From Filosporella fistucella (lineage: Eukaryota > Ascomycota > Leotiomycetes > Helotiales), in the NCBI GenBank assembly GCA_030077755.1, contig JAQJZZ010000015.1:2294001-2358000 (forward strand): a stretch of 64,000 nt of DNA, written 5' to 3'. Position numbers and translations under genes: made by a program. Of the stretch, positions 11,023 through 23,839 are shown one piece after another (within the stretch, counting starts at the first letter, position 1; each line of letters starts with the position of its first letter). The notes under the pieces are model-generated. The model was not told the origin of the DNA and did no database searches. It was given only the letters and a program-made list of their open reading frames with translations.

Positions 11023-11702
11023 GAGACGATTTGAAAATTGGACCGGAATTGGAGTGTGCTGTTCGGTGAGGCCGGAGCTCAATAATTATGGCTAGAAATC
11101 CGGAAGAAGCAGTAAAGAAGAATAATCAAAGGTGTGACCTGCGTAAAAGTAGAAATTGACATGAAGAGAAAAACTCAAGCTACTCTTCGTGTAGGGTGAA
11201 TTCTGAAGCTCTTGGAAATTGCAAATGTGAACGCTGATAGCCCTTGTTGAGTCAAGACTCATGGGCCACTTTGGGCTTCTATTGCATGTTCATATGAGGC
11301 ACGTGAGCACTGGATCTTTCTAGGTTGTATTGAGGATAGGGAGGCATCCTTTGAATTTATTGGACTAAGGTAGTTGTGGTTATAGTTGTGGAAATGAGAT
11401 CCTCAGACTTTCAAGAGGATCTTGATTTTCAAAATCTGGGAAAATATCATTATTCTCCAGAGGTCTTGATCTCAAGATTCTTCCGAGTGGTTATTATGAA
11501 AGTAATTGGACTCCAAGATAATTATAAGTTGAATATTGTAGAATTTGTTTTTACTAAGCTTGACCACCATAAGCCTCGCCTGAAAGTCCACAGCGCCAAT
11601 GCGGTTACCCCGCATTGACCTACCAGCCTCTCCAATTATACCCCACACCACACAACTTTCCTGCTGGATTAAACCTACCTTCATCGATTTATATTTCTCA
11701 AA
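11023..11702. promoter_or_regulatory. Intergenic region upstream of the rhamnosidase gene
   Basis: This 680-bp region probably holds the PAD terminator and the GH78 promoter. It has one TCCGGA at 11099-11104. The stretch just before the start (11640-11702) is pyrimidine-rich. No supported gene. Confidence 0.4.
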
Positions 11703-14700
11703 ATGAAAGTAACAATCAAACCCGTTGAGATCGAATCCATCTCATTCGAGCATCATTATCAGGACAATCTTGGTATCGGCGAGAGCTCGCCAAGGATATC
11801 ATGGAGATTCGGGGGCTCAACTTCAAATTGGATGCAATCATCATACGAGATCGAGATCACCCGACCTGGTGAAAAAGATCATTTTGAGAAGCAAAAGACA
11901 TTCAAAGCTCATTCTTCGGACTCAATTCTTGTACCATGGCCGTCGAAAGGGTTGAAATCCAGAGAAGTTGCATGGGTACGAGTGAGAGCTTCTGGTGGGA
12001 ACGGAATGGAGACCACGCCATGGTCTGAACCGACACGTGTGGAGACTGGTCTTCTTGATGATTCCGAATGGGTAGCAAAAATGGTAGCTGCCGAAAGGAC
12101 ATTGTCAGTTTCTGGATCTCTCTGGCCGACACTATTCCGGAAGTCATTTACATTGGAGAAGAAGCCCGTTTCCGCACGACTCTATATAACTGCCTGGGGA
12201 GTATACGAGGCAGCTATAAACGGGAAACGAGTTGGTGATCATGCATTTGCACCTGGATGGACCTCTTACAGACATTACCTGAACTATCAGACATTTGATG
12301 TCACAAACCTTGTGAACGCCGGAGAGAATGTGATTGGCGCAGAACTTGGAGAAGGTTGGTATGCTACTAAACTTGGCTGGGCTGGAAGGTGCATATACGG
12401 AGACAAGTTGGCGCTCCTTGCTCAACTTGAAATCGAATTAGAAGATGGTTCCCACAAAACAATTTCCTCAGACGAAACGTGGAAAACTTCGAAAAGTCCC
12501 AGGGTAGCGTCTGAAATCTACGATGGGGAAGTGTATGATGCACGTCGAGAGATTTCCGTGGAAGGCTGGTCTGCGCCCGGCTTCAAAGAGGAAAATTGGT
12601 CGTCCGTTCAGCAAATTGCCTTCCCGACGGGCAAGCTCCAGAGTCCAGAGGGACCTCCTGTAAGAAAGGTTGAGACTGTTAAGGCGCAAAACATATTTAA
12701 AAGTCCATCAGGGAAAACTATCGTCGACTTTGGACAAAATCTGGTCGGGGGAGTACGAGTGCAAGTTTCTGGGCCATACGGCCATACCATTACAATCCAA
12801 CATGCAGAGGTGCTGGAAAAGTAAGTTTGATTTTCATTTGAGTTGGAAAAATCAATCCTATAGCGATCGAGGACTCAAAAATTGTATAAGAGCTTACACA
12901 TCCATTCCTTTAAAATTTCGGCCGTACGGTCATTTCTCAAGTTCTCGCAGCTATGTTTATAATCAGCTCTAATACACTAGATAGAGGAGAAATCGACGTC
13001 CGCTCATTACGAGGTGCTCTATCTACAGATCGTCTTATCTTAGGTAGAAAGAGCCTAGTCTGGGAGCCCAAGTTTACATTCCACGGTTTCCGATACGCCC
13101 AAGTTGACGGCTGGCCATCAAATGGCGGCATGCCATTTCTACATGAGATTGATGCGGTCGTCATCTGTACCGACATGGAACGAACCGGGTGGTTTGAATG
13201 CTCGGATGCTATGGTAAATCAGCTACATAGCAATATCCGCTGGGGTATGGTGGGAAATTTTGTCAGCGTTCCAACTGATTGTCCGCAGCGACAAGAGAGA
13301 TTAGGGTGGACTGGAGATATCCAGGTATTTTCACCGACAGCAAGCTTTCTATATAACACGACCGGCATGCTCTCGGCATGGCTGAAGGATCTAGCAACTG
13401 AACAGATCAAGGACTTCAATGGAAGGGTGAGCGACTGTGTGCCTACCATTACTTTTGGTATGCCCGAGCCAAGAGCTGCCTGGAGTGATGCCAGTGTCAT
13501 TCTTCCTTGGGACCTGTATAAAGCTTCTGGTGATAAAAGCATTCTCACCAACCAGTACGAGAGTATGAAGCAATGGCTGCAGAAAGGACTTGCTAGACAG
13601 CCAAACGGGCTTTGGGATCCTTACAAGTACCAGTTCGGAGACTGGCTGGATCCAGATGCGCCAGCAAATCACCCCGATCAAGGAAACACCAATTCCAGAA
13701 TCGTCGCAAACTCCTACCTTGCTCGAATTACTTCGATAATTGCAGAAGTAGCTGAGACCTTAGGCTTGGAAGATGATGCAAAGTATTGGAAATCTGATGC
13801 CCAGAAGATAAGGAAGCTGTTCCGAGGCGAGCACATGACGCGTGATGGAGAGTTGAGACCTTCCGATTCTATGACTGCTATTGCTCTGGCCTATTCGTTT
13901 GGAATATTTGCTACAGAAGAGCAGCAAGAATATGCAGCAGAGAGACTGGCACGTCTTATTCAAAGGAATAAGTACAGGATAGCTACAGGATTTGTGGGAA
14001 CCCCTCTCATTCTCTCCACGTTGACTGGGATGGGAAAGTTAGAATTGGCGTATAAAATGCTTTTGGAAAAGGAGTGTCCTAGTTGGCTGTATACAGTCTC
14101 TATGGGTGCCACAACGGTAAATTTGAACCTTCTTCCAAGAGGTGCCCTCAACTCACTGTATCAGATATGGGAGAAATACGATGCGATGCTGCCAGATGGC
14201 ACGCTTACTTATGATGGGATCACTTCTTATAACCGTAAGCATTTCGCCGCTCCTGCCTCCAGCACGGATTCACTTCTCCCCCCTCTACTGAACATATCTA
14301 ACTCCATTATTTTACCTAGACTATGCATTTGGTTCCATCGGCTCTTGGTTACACTCCACTGTTGGCGGTATCTCGCCATCCTCAGCTGGGTGGAAACATA
14401 GTAAGCAATATTTCTCCCCTCATTTTATCTTTATTTTCTCTATCCTCCTGCCATGACTGGATCTTCTTCTCTCTTACCTCCACTCATCACAATTAACCAA
14501 TAACCCAGTCCTCATCGCACCCCAACCTGATCCGACAGGCACCATCACATCAGCACGTACCTCGCATCTATCACCTTATGGTCTCGTATCCTGCTCTTGG
14601 AGCATAGTAGATGGTATATTTGCAATGGAAGGGAGGATCCCACCGAATACGACGGCAGAATTGAGGCTGCCGTTGGGAGTCGCAATCGCAGGAGAAGAAG

Positions 14701-14765
14701 GTAAGAAGATCTTCAAGGTAGGGAGTGGAGTGTATAAATTTAGAGGTGGAGTGAAATTGGCATAG
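11703..14765 (+). CDS. Glycoside hydrolase family 78 alpha-L-rhamnosidase
   Basis: Four exons (11703-12820, 12985-14234, 14320-14400, 14509-14765) sum to 901 aa, normal for bacterial-type GH78. Residues 1-380 hold the N-terminal beta domains, including ETGLLDDSEWVAKM, FRKSFTL and AFAPGWTSYRHYLNYQTFDV. The RFTFHGFRYAQ-like segment is at about 402-412. The catalytic (alpha/alpha)6 barrel begins about residue 440 and shows the signature TDCPQRQERLGWTGD (470-484), whose acidic residues (Asp471, Glu477, Asp484) lie in the active site. The C-terminal beta domain ends near KLA. The enzyme releases terminal L-rhamnose from glycosides such as flavonoid or phenylethanoid rhamnosides, or from pectin-derived oligomers. 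No signal peptide is visible, suggesting an intracellular role. The first intron (164 nt) was placed so that the family sequence GEIDVRSLR follows directly. Confidence 0.92.
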
Positions 14766-14961
14766 CGGTAGTGCTGTTGTTCATAATAGTGGTGTTTTGG
14801 CTACATATCGACATAGGGAAATATGAATTTCAGGATTATCTTCGTCTGTGGAAGAACTTTGTGTGTCGTTCGTTCATGTGTAGTTTGGAAAGGCACATAC
14901 TTTCATTTTCTCCTCCTGATATCAACACAGATATAATGAGCGAGAGCACGCAGTGTGCCTT

Positions 14962-16266
14962 TCATACAAGCTGTCTTTTCGGCCAATCGTTTCCATCTTT
15001 CATCTTCTCAGAGTTGCCCTTATAGCAGATCCACACCCCAAAGACGATAGTTGAGAAAGTTAGGCTGGTGATAAGGTAGACCCACCAGCTTATCCCTGGA
15101 TCGAGAGGGAAGATGTTTGCACTCCATATTGTCTATCTCGTGTCAGTATTTGAAACAGCATTGCGCATTTCAAAGTCCTCTATACGCAGGTTGAATTTAC
15201 GTACCGTGACCAGTGTCAGAGGAAGAAAAGTCAAGGTGATGACAGTAATTGTTTTCATCGTCTGGCTATCATGGGCTGCAGAAGCAGCTATCTTTCTCGC
15301 TGCATCGCTGTCTTGTTTTGATATTATAGCAAAAGTCTGTTCCTGGTTACCTCCCAACTCGAACTCTAGTGTTTGCGGGGTAGCGTACCACGTTTATCAT
15401 CGACTCTGCACGACTCCGAAACTCTACTATCTGCTCTGCAGTATTCTTGCAAATTTCGTTCAGGTAGGCGTTATGGTCTCTAATTTCCGCTTCCATAGAT
15501 CGCTTCAATACTAGTTGCTCCAGCTCTTGCTGGCATTTGAGGAATTGCGATAATCTCTCGGCATTGAACTCACTAAGTCGGATAGCAGAGTTGACCATTG
15601 TGACAGCAAACGTCAGTTCAACATATACCGCATGAGCATACTGCAAGAGTGCTTCGTCTGTCTTTGCTCGTCTCTGAATAGCTTGCTCTCGCAGCCTCCA
15701 ACTGTTAGGCAACATCCCTGTTTCGGCTTCAAGATGCGCTACTTGATGCCAGAGCTCTTTCACCATCACCATGTTACTTTCTATCAGGTTTTCGAGGATC
15801 AGGATAGTGATGAATGGCGGGAAGCAGCGAACTGTTTCCACTTTACGAATAAACTGCGAATGGAGATATTCTGCAAGTGGTTTCTTCCGTGAACTTAGTA
15901 GACATACTGTTGCCAAGTCCCGGAGTCGGATTCTGATGGTACAATTGACTACCAAACGGTTTCTTCCAATTCGTACGATAATAGCTAAACATATCTGAAT
16001 CAATCACCTCGAGCTAAGCGGGGGAAAACGTGGAAGGACAGGGCAGACTCACATAGTGCAGTGGGCTTACCCTCTTGATCTTGGTAATCAAAGTGATGAA
16101 ATAAATGCGACTGGTGCATTTCATAGATTGGAAACAACTGCGAAGGGAATTGTGCTGATTGGACTAAGCTTCTTAAAGTGTCACGCTTGATGGAAAGCCC
16201 ATTATTTCCCCCCTCAGTCTCTGGGTCTCCAAAAGCAGTACTGTGATTTGTGTCAAGATCAGACAT
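14962..16266 (-). CDS. CorA-like two-TM membrane protein, fungal type
   Basis: Proposed exons are 16071-16266, 15953-15994, 15389-15870, 15205-15336 and 14962-15132 (340 aa). The last three exons are well supported: a helical region, then SMINV joined to TFAIISKQDSDAARK, then HDSQTMKTITVITLTFLPLTLVT (first membrane helix), then a loop and a second helix YLITSLTFSTIVFGVWICY. This layout, long helices followed by DSxxMKxIxxxTxxFLP and two closing helices, is that of fungal CorA-type proteins. Most lack known transport data. The expected GMN motif is not seen. The N-terminal exons (the 42-nt exon in particular) are uncertain. Cation transport should therefore not be assumed. Confidence 0.6.
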
Positions 16267-16817
16267 TATGCTAAGGCATCACCTTCTAACATACATCAAG
16301 ATGAATAGTGGTTTGATGTGAGAAGCTTGGCTGGTGTAGCTGCCGGTACTCTCATCTGTAAAACTTCTCTACATATACTTATGAATCAAATTCCCCAGCG
16401 TTGTTCGAAGAAATATTCACTTACAATTCTGGCTATCTTGTCCCTCAAGGCCCTGTCTCCAATCCAACTATCATCCACAGAATCGCAAGTACTATCGTAA
16501 CACTTGACGCTTGTCTCCATAGAGTAAGAAAGAGGTTGACTCTCCTCGGAAACAATTTCATCCATGCTTATAGGCTACTATATGCAAGCTGCTTGTAAAG
16601 AAGTTGAACAGAAACACAAATATGCTGAATGATGGTGTTGGACGTGGTGGTGTGAATATCATGCACCTCGTTAGGTTACACAGAAATGATCCTTATTGGA
16701 TGAATCAATCTGCACATTGCTTTTTCCAACACTCGTGGCTCGCAAATCGTCGCCAACCTCGAATAGTACTTTGCTTGACGCTACATACAACCATCTAGTA
16801 GCCGCTGTATGGCTCCC
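16267..16817. other. Intergenic region, no gene seen
   Basis: This 551-bp stretch lies upstream of the CorA-like gene (-) and downstream of the small two-TM gene (-). The ORFs here are short and resemble no family I know. It probably contains the promoter of the former and the terminator of the latter. Confidence 0.5.
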
Positions 16818-17458
16818 TCAGTTCTGCATAAATATATGGAAGTAATGGCTAGCATAAGATAACACAAATCCAAACATACATATCATCCCGACGAAGAAAT
16901 AGACACCCGCCTTATTCGAATCGGCTGTGACAGCGGCTAGGAATATGGACACAGCAGCTCCGATCAAGAAAATGTGAATGAGGCTCTCTGGAGTTTGTTA
17001 GTTGATGCGTTGTCGTTTCAAAATGTAATTAGATATTAGAACATCTCGATCCGTTCGCAGAGCCTCGGAGATAGTTGGCGGACGACGGAAATGGCTAACA
17101 AATCAAGAAATAAGTGAGATGAATTCTTACCTCCAGGGACTAATCCAAATATATCTTTCTTCGGCAATTCAACTGTATTTCTCTCCTTGCCCAACCCTTG
17201 ACTCGGTCCATTCCTATTTGTACCTAACTCCCTCCTCGCGTGTCCAAACAAAATCGTCCCAGCCTCCACACCGAAAATCTCGCGGTAGGTGGTGAGATCA
17301 TAATATGACAGCTCTGAACCGCGTCCGAATCTCCATTTGGAGGATATCTCCTGTGCTTCTGTCTCAGAAACAGCATGCAGGTCTTGGAGGATAGTGGAGA
17401 AGTAAGAGCGAATGGCGGCGGGTGTGGCGTTGGGAGGTGGATGAAATGGTGTAGCCAT
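16818..17458 (-). CDS. Small conserved-looking fungal membrane protein, function unknown
   Basis: Two exons (17131-17458, 16818-16987) with a 143-nt intron encode 165 aa. The N-terminal half is soluble and has the segment YFSTILQDLHAVSETEAQEI followed by WRFGRGSELSYYDLTTYREIFG. After the splice (PGG joined to ESLIHIFLIGAAVSIFLAA) come two hydrophobic helices, about 112-128 and 135-158. The ATG at 17458 is preferred to an upstream in-frame non-ATG start. I recognise no named family. The predicted fold is a small two-pass membrane protein with a cytosolic N-terminal domain, perhaps of an internal membrane. It lies in tandem with the CorA-like gene, 551 bp away. Confidence 0.6.
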
Positions 17459-20400
17459 GTTTGGAGGGGATACGATCTCTGAATGAAAAGTCACTACATT
17501 GATAAAATTCCGATTTGGAGAAAGACAAAGAGTTCCAGAGAAAATGGAGGTCGAATTTTGCTTTGGTCTTTACTGCGCCGCATTGTAACGGTTCTGTCGA
17601 TCAGTTTAGGGCCATATTTCGGATACAATAGCCGTAGCGTGATGCAAAATGCCTAGACAACAAATTGCAGTATCGTTCCTGCCTGTACACCTCCCTGACC
17701 TCAATCAAAGCCTACCCACGATATTCAACATCCTCGCCCTGGTCAGCGACCTATCCATTACCCTCGCTGGCCAACCCCAGCCTTATGAGAACAACAACGT
17801 CGAGGAAAGCTTATTTCTGGAAGAAGCTAGGTGCAATGACGATCAGAACATGCAATGTGGCTTGAGAAAGGCGTGTAGTGCCGTCAGGGGTAAGGGGTAG
17901 CGAGGTGTCGGAATTGATGAAGTTTTACGGGGATCCGGGAGGACCACTTTCTCCTCCGAAACAACACAGCGACAGCGGGGAGTGGAGGGAGAGTAAGGAG
18001 AGAGAAAGATCAGAACTGGATGATATGATAGATCTAAAGGTTTATTCATTGATGAGACTCATCAACAAGAGCGAAGAGCTGCCATTGGGTGCGATTTAAT
18101 CGAGTTGAGTGGTAGTGAAACTTGACCGGGGAATACCCATATTGCCAATTCTGGCTAGTAACATAGCGACGAAGCTCGGAGCACAATGTTCAGCAATCAA
18201 TGGCTGAACAGGAAGTTTCAGAGGTCTTTGCTAATATTTTGCTCCCAGATTCATGAATCAACTAGAAAGATGGTTCTCATGTTTTGTAATCTGCCATTTT
18301 CAGAACAAGCTTCTCCAAATCTAGGTCCTGTAGATAAATAGGGCAGAAGTATTTCTCTCTTTCAGAAAAAGCAAAAGCAACGTACAAAATCCGAAAACCA
18401 TTGATGTTCATAGCGAAGGTATACACTACCATCGGCAAACACTTGCTGTTGATGAAGGAATGAAGTGCCAAGAAGTAGAAGTCATAGTACTCGGCCGTTC
18501 GAAAACGATGAAGCAAAAATGACCACAATACGTCCCGCAGAGCTCGTTGACTTCTGCTATCCTCGAATTTAACAGTGGCGTACTTGCCTTTTTGTATGTA
18601 AATAGTACATAACCCTTCTTGAAAACAAACAGTGTCCATCTTCTCCCCACTTACAATGGAGAAAGCGCCTTGGCCAGAATCTGCCAAGTGGCCAGTCTTA
18701 AATATAGTATCCGGATTCACCAGTCGCAGGGCTCTTCATGAGCGGATGCTGATATACATTTCCAAGGGAGATTTCTCGCGATAGACATAGCACGCTGCTG
18801 GAGAATCTTTCGACGTCACTCCCCTTGAAGCACGATTTTTGTCTCATTGCCACAAACTCATGCAATGCAAGAGTCTACCATTGTGTACTTCCAATGCTTG
18901 GAAAGTACTTGGAACCGCAACAGCAGACAGTAATATTAATCTCGTAGAGGAGTTTCGAGGATTCTTGAGTATTTAAGATGGGGTTCAGACATCTGCGACA
19001 GCATTAGCATTGCAAAGATATGAGAGTAAATCGGGTGGGATGGGATGTTCTTACCTCCCAGCATTTATTGTTTTGCTCCTTCCTCAGAAAGCAACTCGAC
19101 CTAATTCCTGTAAAGCCTTTCTCCCACACTTCAATTTTTTCCTCTCTCTCATTCATAACATTTCAACTGTTGCGACCCGTACCCACTGGCTCGATACGAC
19201 TGGACGTATCGCCATCTTGATTTTCAAGGCTTCAATTTGCCACAATTTGCCACGAAGAAAAGCTCGACGTCCTCAGTAACTCATTTCAAACAATGATGAG
19301 GCAGAAAAGTACGTAGAGGAGCTTGTAAGCTTCGAATTTCGATTGATACTTCGAGTTTCGATGTTCCATGCCTCCAAAGCAATGTCTTTCTAGACAATCA
19401 CCATCTTTCCCCGGAGACTTCGAAACGAATTCAACGACAAGAACACTTCAACCAATATCGTACACTTCTGCATCACAGCAAAGTTGTTTGGAATTTGCAG
19501 ACATCTCAAGAGTGAGTCTTGTTAGAATTCTTGTTAGAATCGGTTGGTATTCATAGTCAGCTCATTTCAATTATGCATTCGCTTCCCAAAAGAGAACGTT
19601 ACACAAAATCAGCAGACGATCCAATCAGGTATCACTTTGCACAAGGTTGGGAAATATGATAGAAATAATGATGAAATGCTGTGTATCTGTCGTAACATAC
19701 AAATCATAGATTATACATGGCAAACTGAGAATGGAAATCTGCAAGTAAGTGTTCCACGGACTGATCGTACTACTGACCACTGGCATCTCTCGCAGATCAC
19801 ATCTCAATGGTAAACGCGGCTTCCAGACGTTGGCGGCGATTTCGGAACCTTACCCAAGGCCACAATGTAGGTTTTTTGTCCCCTTGATTCTCGATTTGCA
19901 AGTCTACAGGCTAATCAAAGTCTTCTCAGTATCCGCGAAACATGTCTGGAACTACGAAAGTCGACAGCGGAAACGACGGAAGCTATTTGAAGGCTAAAAG
20001 TTGGGCGATAGCATAACGGCAGACATGAGCCAAGGTCTTAACATCTGCGAGTGGCACTCAAGATTCGAATGATATACACGAAGCCTCCATTTGCTTGATG
20101 CGATTCAACTACCTATCCTCGATCATTACCACATCATCCACCTTCTTTCGTCACACCAGCGCTCCACGATATCAGACACTATGACTGCCCACTGCAAAAC
20201 CAACACAAGGAACAGAAAATTGATATAATGCAAAATGCCAATTCATCATCGCGATTAGCGATAATGCAAACCGAAATCCAAATCCAGGAAATACCATTCC
20301 TATACCACTCCAACACCAATTTCCTTGCCTAATCCCAGTTGAGTCCGAATTTCCATCAGACGATCCGAAAAATTTCAATCCCAATACCGATGCCTATTCC

Positions 20401-20941
20401 AATCCAGGCTAGACAAGTCCTAATTCATACCAGTCCGTTTCCCAAACCTATAACTCCTCCCATTCCGTCCCACCATCTGCCGAACACGATTTCAAAAGAA
20501 AAACAATCAAAAACAAGAAATACTGATTAGATAAAAAATAAAACACGCTTTTTATAGATTGAAAAGGAACCATTCCATCCTCTCCCATCCGTCCCAAATG
20601 CTGCTCGGTATCGTATCATATCATCCATTGCACTTTTCCTTCCTTTCGACCATTGCTTTCCCTTGTCTCTATCGTTGTTTTGGTTTTCCTTGTCCTTGGC
20701 TGGTACAAGAACTAATGCTGTGTCGTATCGATGTACTGCCGGTCCTCGGGTACAATTCTCTTCCCTCATTCAAATTCCGGTTCCTCAATGGTCGCCTCGC
20801 TGTCCCGCAAGTTTCCCCTTTTTGCGTGAACATTGACTGGATTCCAATCCCGGCCTCCTCCACTCCATCCTTGAACTATCGGAAACACAAAACCCCACCC
20901 CAGAGTATACTCAAAAACCCACCCGTAGAGAACCCCCTTCA
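17459..20941. other. 3.5-kb stretch without a convincing gene
   Basis: Base composition is ordinary and there is no RIP signature. Apart from one 147-codon minus frame (18277-18720, listed separately), I see only short ORFs that look non-coding. The right end (about 20200-20941) has C/A-rich, CCAAT-containing sequence and probably includes the 3' UTR of the NDT80-type gene. The left end should hold the promoter of the two-TM gene. Confidence 0.5.
18277..18720 (-). pseudogene. Open frame of uncertain status, possible exon or gene remnant
   Basis: The minus frame is open for 147 codons but has no ATG at its start; the first internal Met is near residue 28. The encoded residues have a plausible protein composition (for example FLLHRFRTAEYYDFYFLALHSF), with no stop over 440 bp. 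I recognise no domain. It could be an exon of an unresolved gene, a decayed gene or a chance ORF. There are no supported partner exons on either side. Confidence 0.25.
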
Positions 20942-23839
20942 TCAAGTGATGTTCAGCTCATGCTGCATCATGGCTGTTGGAAAGTACCCCTTACTCTCTC
21001 CCACCCCCTCAAATCTTCCACATCTTCCACCAAGACCGAGCCAATCACTCGTGAGAGAAGGCAGAACGTACTGATTTCCACTACTTCCAGATCCGAATGT
21101 GCTGCCTGTACTAGCAGTAGAAGGAGAAGAATATTCGTTCTTCACTCTACTACTCCCACTGCTAACCGTGTATTCTCCTCCAGATCCAGCACCCTCCCAA
21201 ATCGGAGAGGGGTAGTAGAGATATCCACTACTCTCCTCAATGCTCTTTCCTTCCTCTGGAGCAAGCGTCGGCTCGAGAGGTAATTGTCCAACCAAAGAGG
21301 CAGACACAGAACCCGAAACAGAAGACCGAGAAGAATAATGTCTTCCTCCATCATATCCTCCATATCCACCCGAATATCCTCCTCCCATCCCAGAATTACT
21401 CATTCCACCTCCCCTTCCTCCACCAGAAGACGAAGCATATCCAGCTCCTCCGCTTAAATTTCCACCACTTCCTCCACCTGCACTCGCGCTTCCTCGTCTC
21501 GCAGGCTCATAATGTCCCGGACTCCTACCTCTCACTACCATCGGGGCAGAAATCTTCGATGCGATCTTCACCCACCTCGCTTCTTCAGCAGCTGCTCTCT
21601 CAGCCTCCCTGTCTTTTGGGGACATAGGCCCAGAAGAAGCAGGCGCCAATCCGATATCAGCGAATAATTCGACGAGGAGATGATAATATTGCTGCGCTGC
21701 TCTCCTCTTCCCATTGTTTGCTGTCGCGTTCTTGAATTGGATTCTCTCGAACGAAGCTTCTGTCGCTGGATGAGCAGGCGAGCCTCCGTATGGTGTATCG
21801 AACATGTGTGCGTTGTGGTGCGAGCCGGATAGAGAGTATGAAGAAGAAGGAAGAGAATTTGCTGGTTTGGGAGAGAGCGAGATCCGGGCTGGTTTTTCCT
21901 GGGGGCCTTTGTCTCGTTTGGGAGTGTGTTGGACTAATTCTATTGCTTTCCCTTCTCTCCCGTCCACGACAGCTGCGATGGACATGCTGAAGCCTTGGAC
22001 TTGGGATCCCATTCCTCCGTGGGGAGAGACGAGGTACATTGTTCCTGTTGGGATGGACGGGGTTATTGTATATGAGCAGGAGACGGAGAAGTAATTCCTG
22101 CGATAGCAAGTCCAGTCATTGTCTGCGAGGAAAAAACCCTTGTCGATTCTAGCGTGGATCTCAGGTCGGTATTCGGTTTGAGACGTGCTTGTTGCGAGGG
22201 TATATAGAATTTGTGTTGCTTCCAGGGGAGGTGAAGCACCAGCTGTATGGAGAGAGTGATCCATTATTCCACCGTGTGTTGATCCTGGATGTGAGAGAGA
22301 TAGTGATGGTGAGAAAGCGCTAGGGGATGGAGAAAGGGGTGTACTGCTTGATAATCTTGTGTATGAGCCAGGAGAACGTAGAATGTCGCTGGCGCGTCGG
22401 AGGTGGGGTGTTGCGCCTGTGTAGAGAGAACGGGTATCAAGTGTTGAGAGAGGATTTATGGATGTTGTTTGGGAGAGATTAGTGGGGTGAGGGAGGGGAG
22501 AACGGGTTGTGAGAGGATTTAGGGGGGGTGAGGCGCTGGGAGGAGGTGGTTAGTAAGTAAAATTAGTGGATTTTGGGAGTTGAGAGGGAGAAGAGAATAT
22601 ATAGATGACGAATTGAGCTGTAGTTATCTGAAATGGAATGAAGAAGAGGTGTGGGAGAGATGATTGAGTAATGAGAGCTATGAGCGTGAAATAAAGGGCA
22701 ACGACAAAATTTTGGCAAGGTATGCTAGTCTTTAAAATTTCAGGGTCAGGAAGAAATGTATGCTTAAACAAAAAACAGATTGAGGCTGTGATAGGCTGAA
22801 GAGTAAAAGTCTCCTGGTAATAAATGGTTTAAAAAAGACTAAAAGGAAACAAAACAACAGCAAAGTAAATCAATCACTCACTAAGAACCAAGCCTAGGCT
22901 TAATATCAGGCATAGAAAAACTCAACGTGTTGGGCGAGAAGTAAGAGCTCCCACCACTCGCGTACGAAGTCGATTGCTGCGTCTGCTGTGGCTGGTATAT
23001 ATTTGTAAAGGTCTGATAACTTAACGGAGAGGTATTTGTGTGTAGCGATGAGGGATCAGAGATATTGTAGATAGGTGGTGAGGGTGCTGTTTCGGGTGGA
23101 AAACTAAATTTGTTAGATGTGTTTCTGGTGTAAGATGCTGATTGTATCTTGATTGTGGTGAGAGGAATATGGTAAGACAGAATAACATAAACAGGCTTGC
23201 TTCTCAGAGATACAGGTACATTCAGGCACGAAAATGTATTGTTGACTCTTCAACGGTATCGCTGCCCAAGAGAGTAACACGGACAACAAAGTCTTTTGTC
23301 GCACAGCAGTATAGCCGGCGCGTGATGGATGAAGGAGGTGGATGACGGATCAGACAGAGGGAACAGTGAGAGAAAGTGAGGCGCTGTGTAATGGTTACAA
23401 AAGGATATCGTGGCATAGCGTTCGACAGAAAACGAATGGAGAATAAGACCAATTCCCGATCCGATAATGATGATAACCCAACGATCTTGCATGTAGGTCG
23501 TATCATCGTGTGTAAGGGAGGAAGGGAGACAAAGGCATGGTTGATCCTGTGGCTATCGGCCACGAGAACATTGGTCCAATAAGAAAGGAGGAAAAGAAAT
23601 CGCACATACCGAACTTCATCTGAAGTGGGAATCATATACCGTATTCCCATATCCTGGCCTGACAATGTAGTCGGTATGCCAGTGGAATAGTCAGTTCGCG
23701 CAGAGCTATCGGGCTCTGCCTCCGAAGCGGATGATAAGATGCAGGGAGAATTGTGATTATGGCTATGACTATGACTGTGCGCGTTATGACTATGTGGTCC
23801 GCCGAGGTCAGAGATAGAGTTCCCGTTTTGCGAGCACAT
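20942..23839 (-). CDS. NDT80/PhoG-family transcription factor (VIB-1/XprG-like)
   Basis: Three exons (23610-23839, 22882-23103, 20942-22535) sum to 681 aa. The two introns (506 and 346 nt) are long for this window, but both junctions keep phase and use good signals. The acceptor before exon 3 follows a perfect TACTAAC branch site. The N-terminus has a His/Ser-rich tract (about 17-31), then a Ser/Pro-rich region. The NDT80 DNA-binding fold spans about 270-492, with IDKGFFLADNDWTCYRRNYF (281-300), a basic KNATANNGKRRAAQQYYHLLVEL segment in two parts, and WVKIASKISAPMVVRGRSPGHY-like C-terminal strands. A Gly/Ser-rich low-complexity stretch follows (about 500-570). In Neurospora and Aspergillus this family controls protease production, nutrient-stress responses and heterokaryon-incompatibility death. 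The assignment to the VIB-1/XprG branch rather than other NDT80 paralogues is from memory of the family. Confidence 0.88.

Noticed and set aside
12821..12984. Extra small exon inside the first GH78 intron
   Set aside because: Sequence around 12862-12950 can be read after a TAG acceptor but gives no family-like residues and leads to stops.
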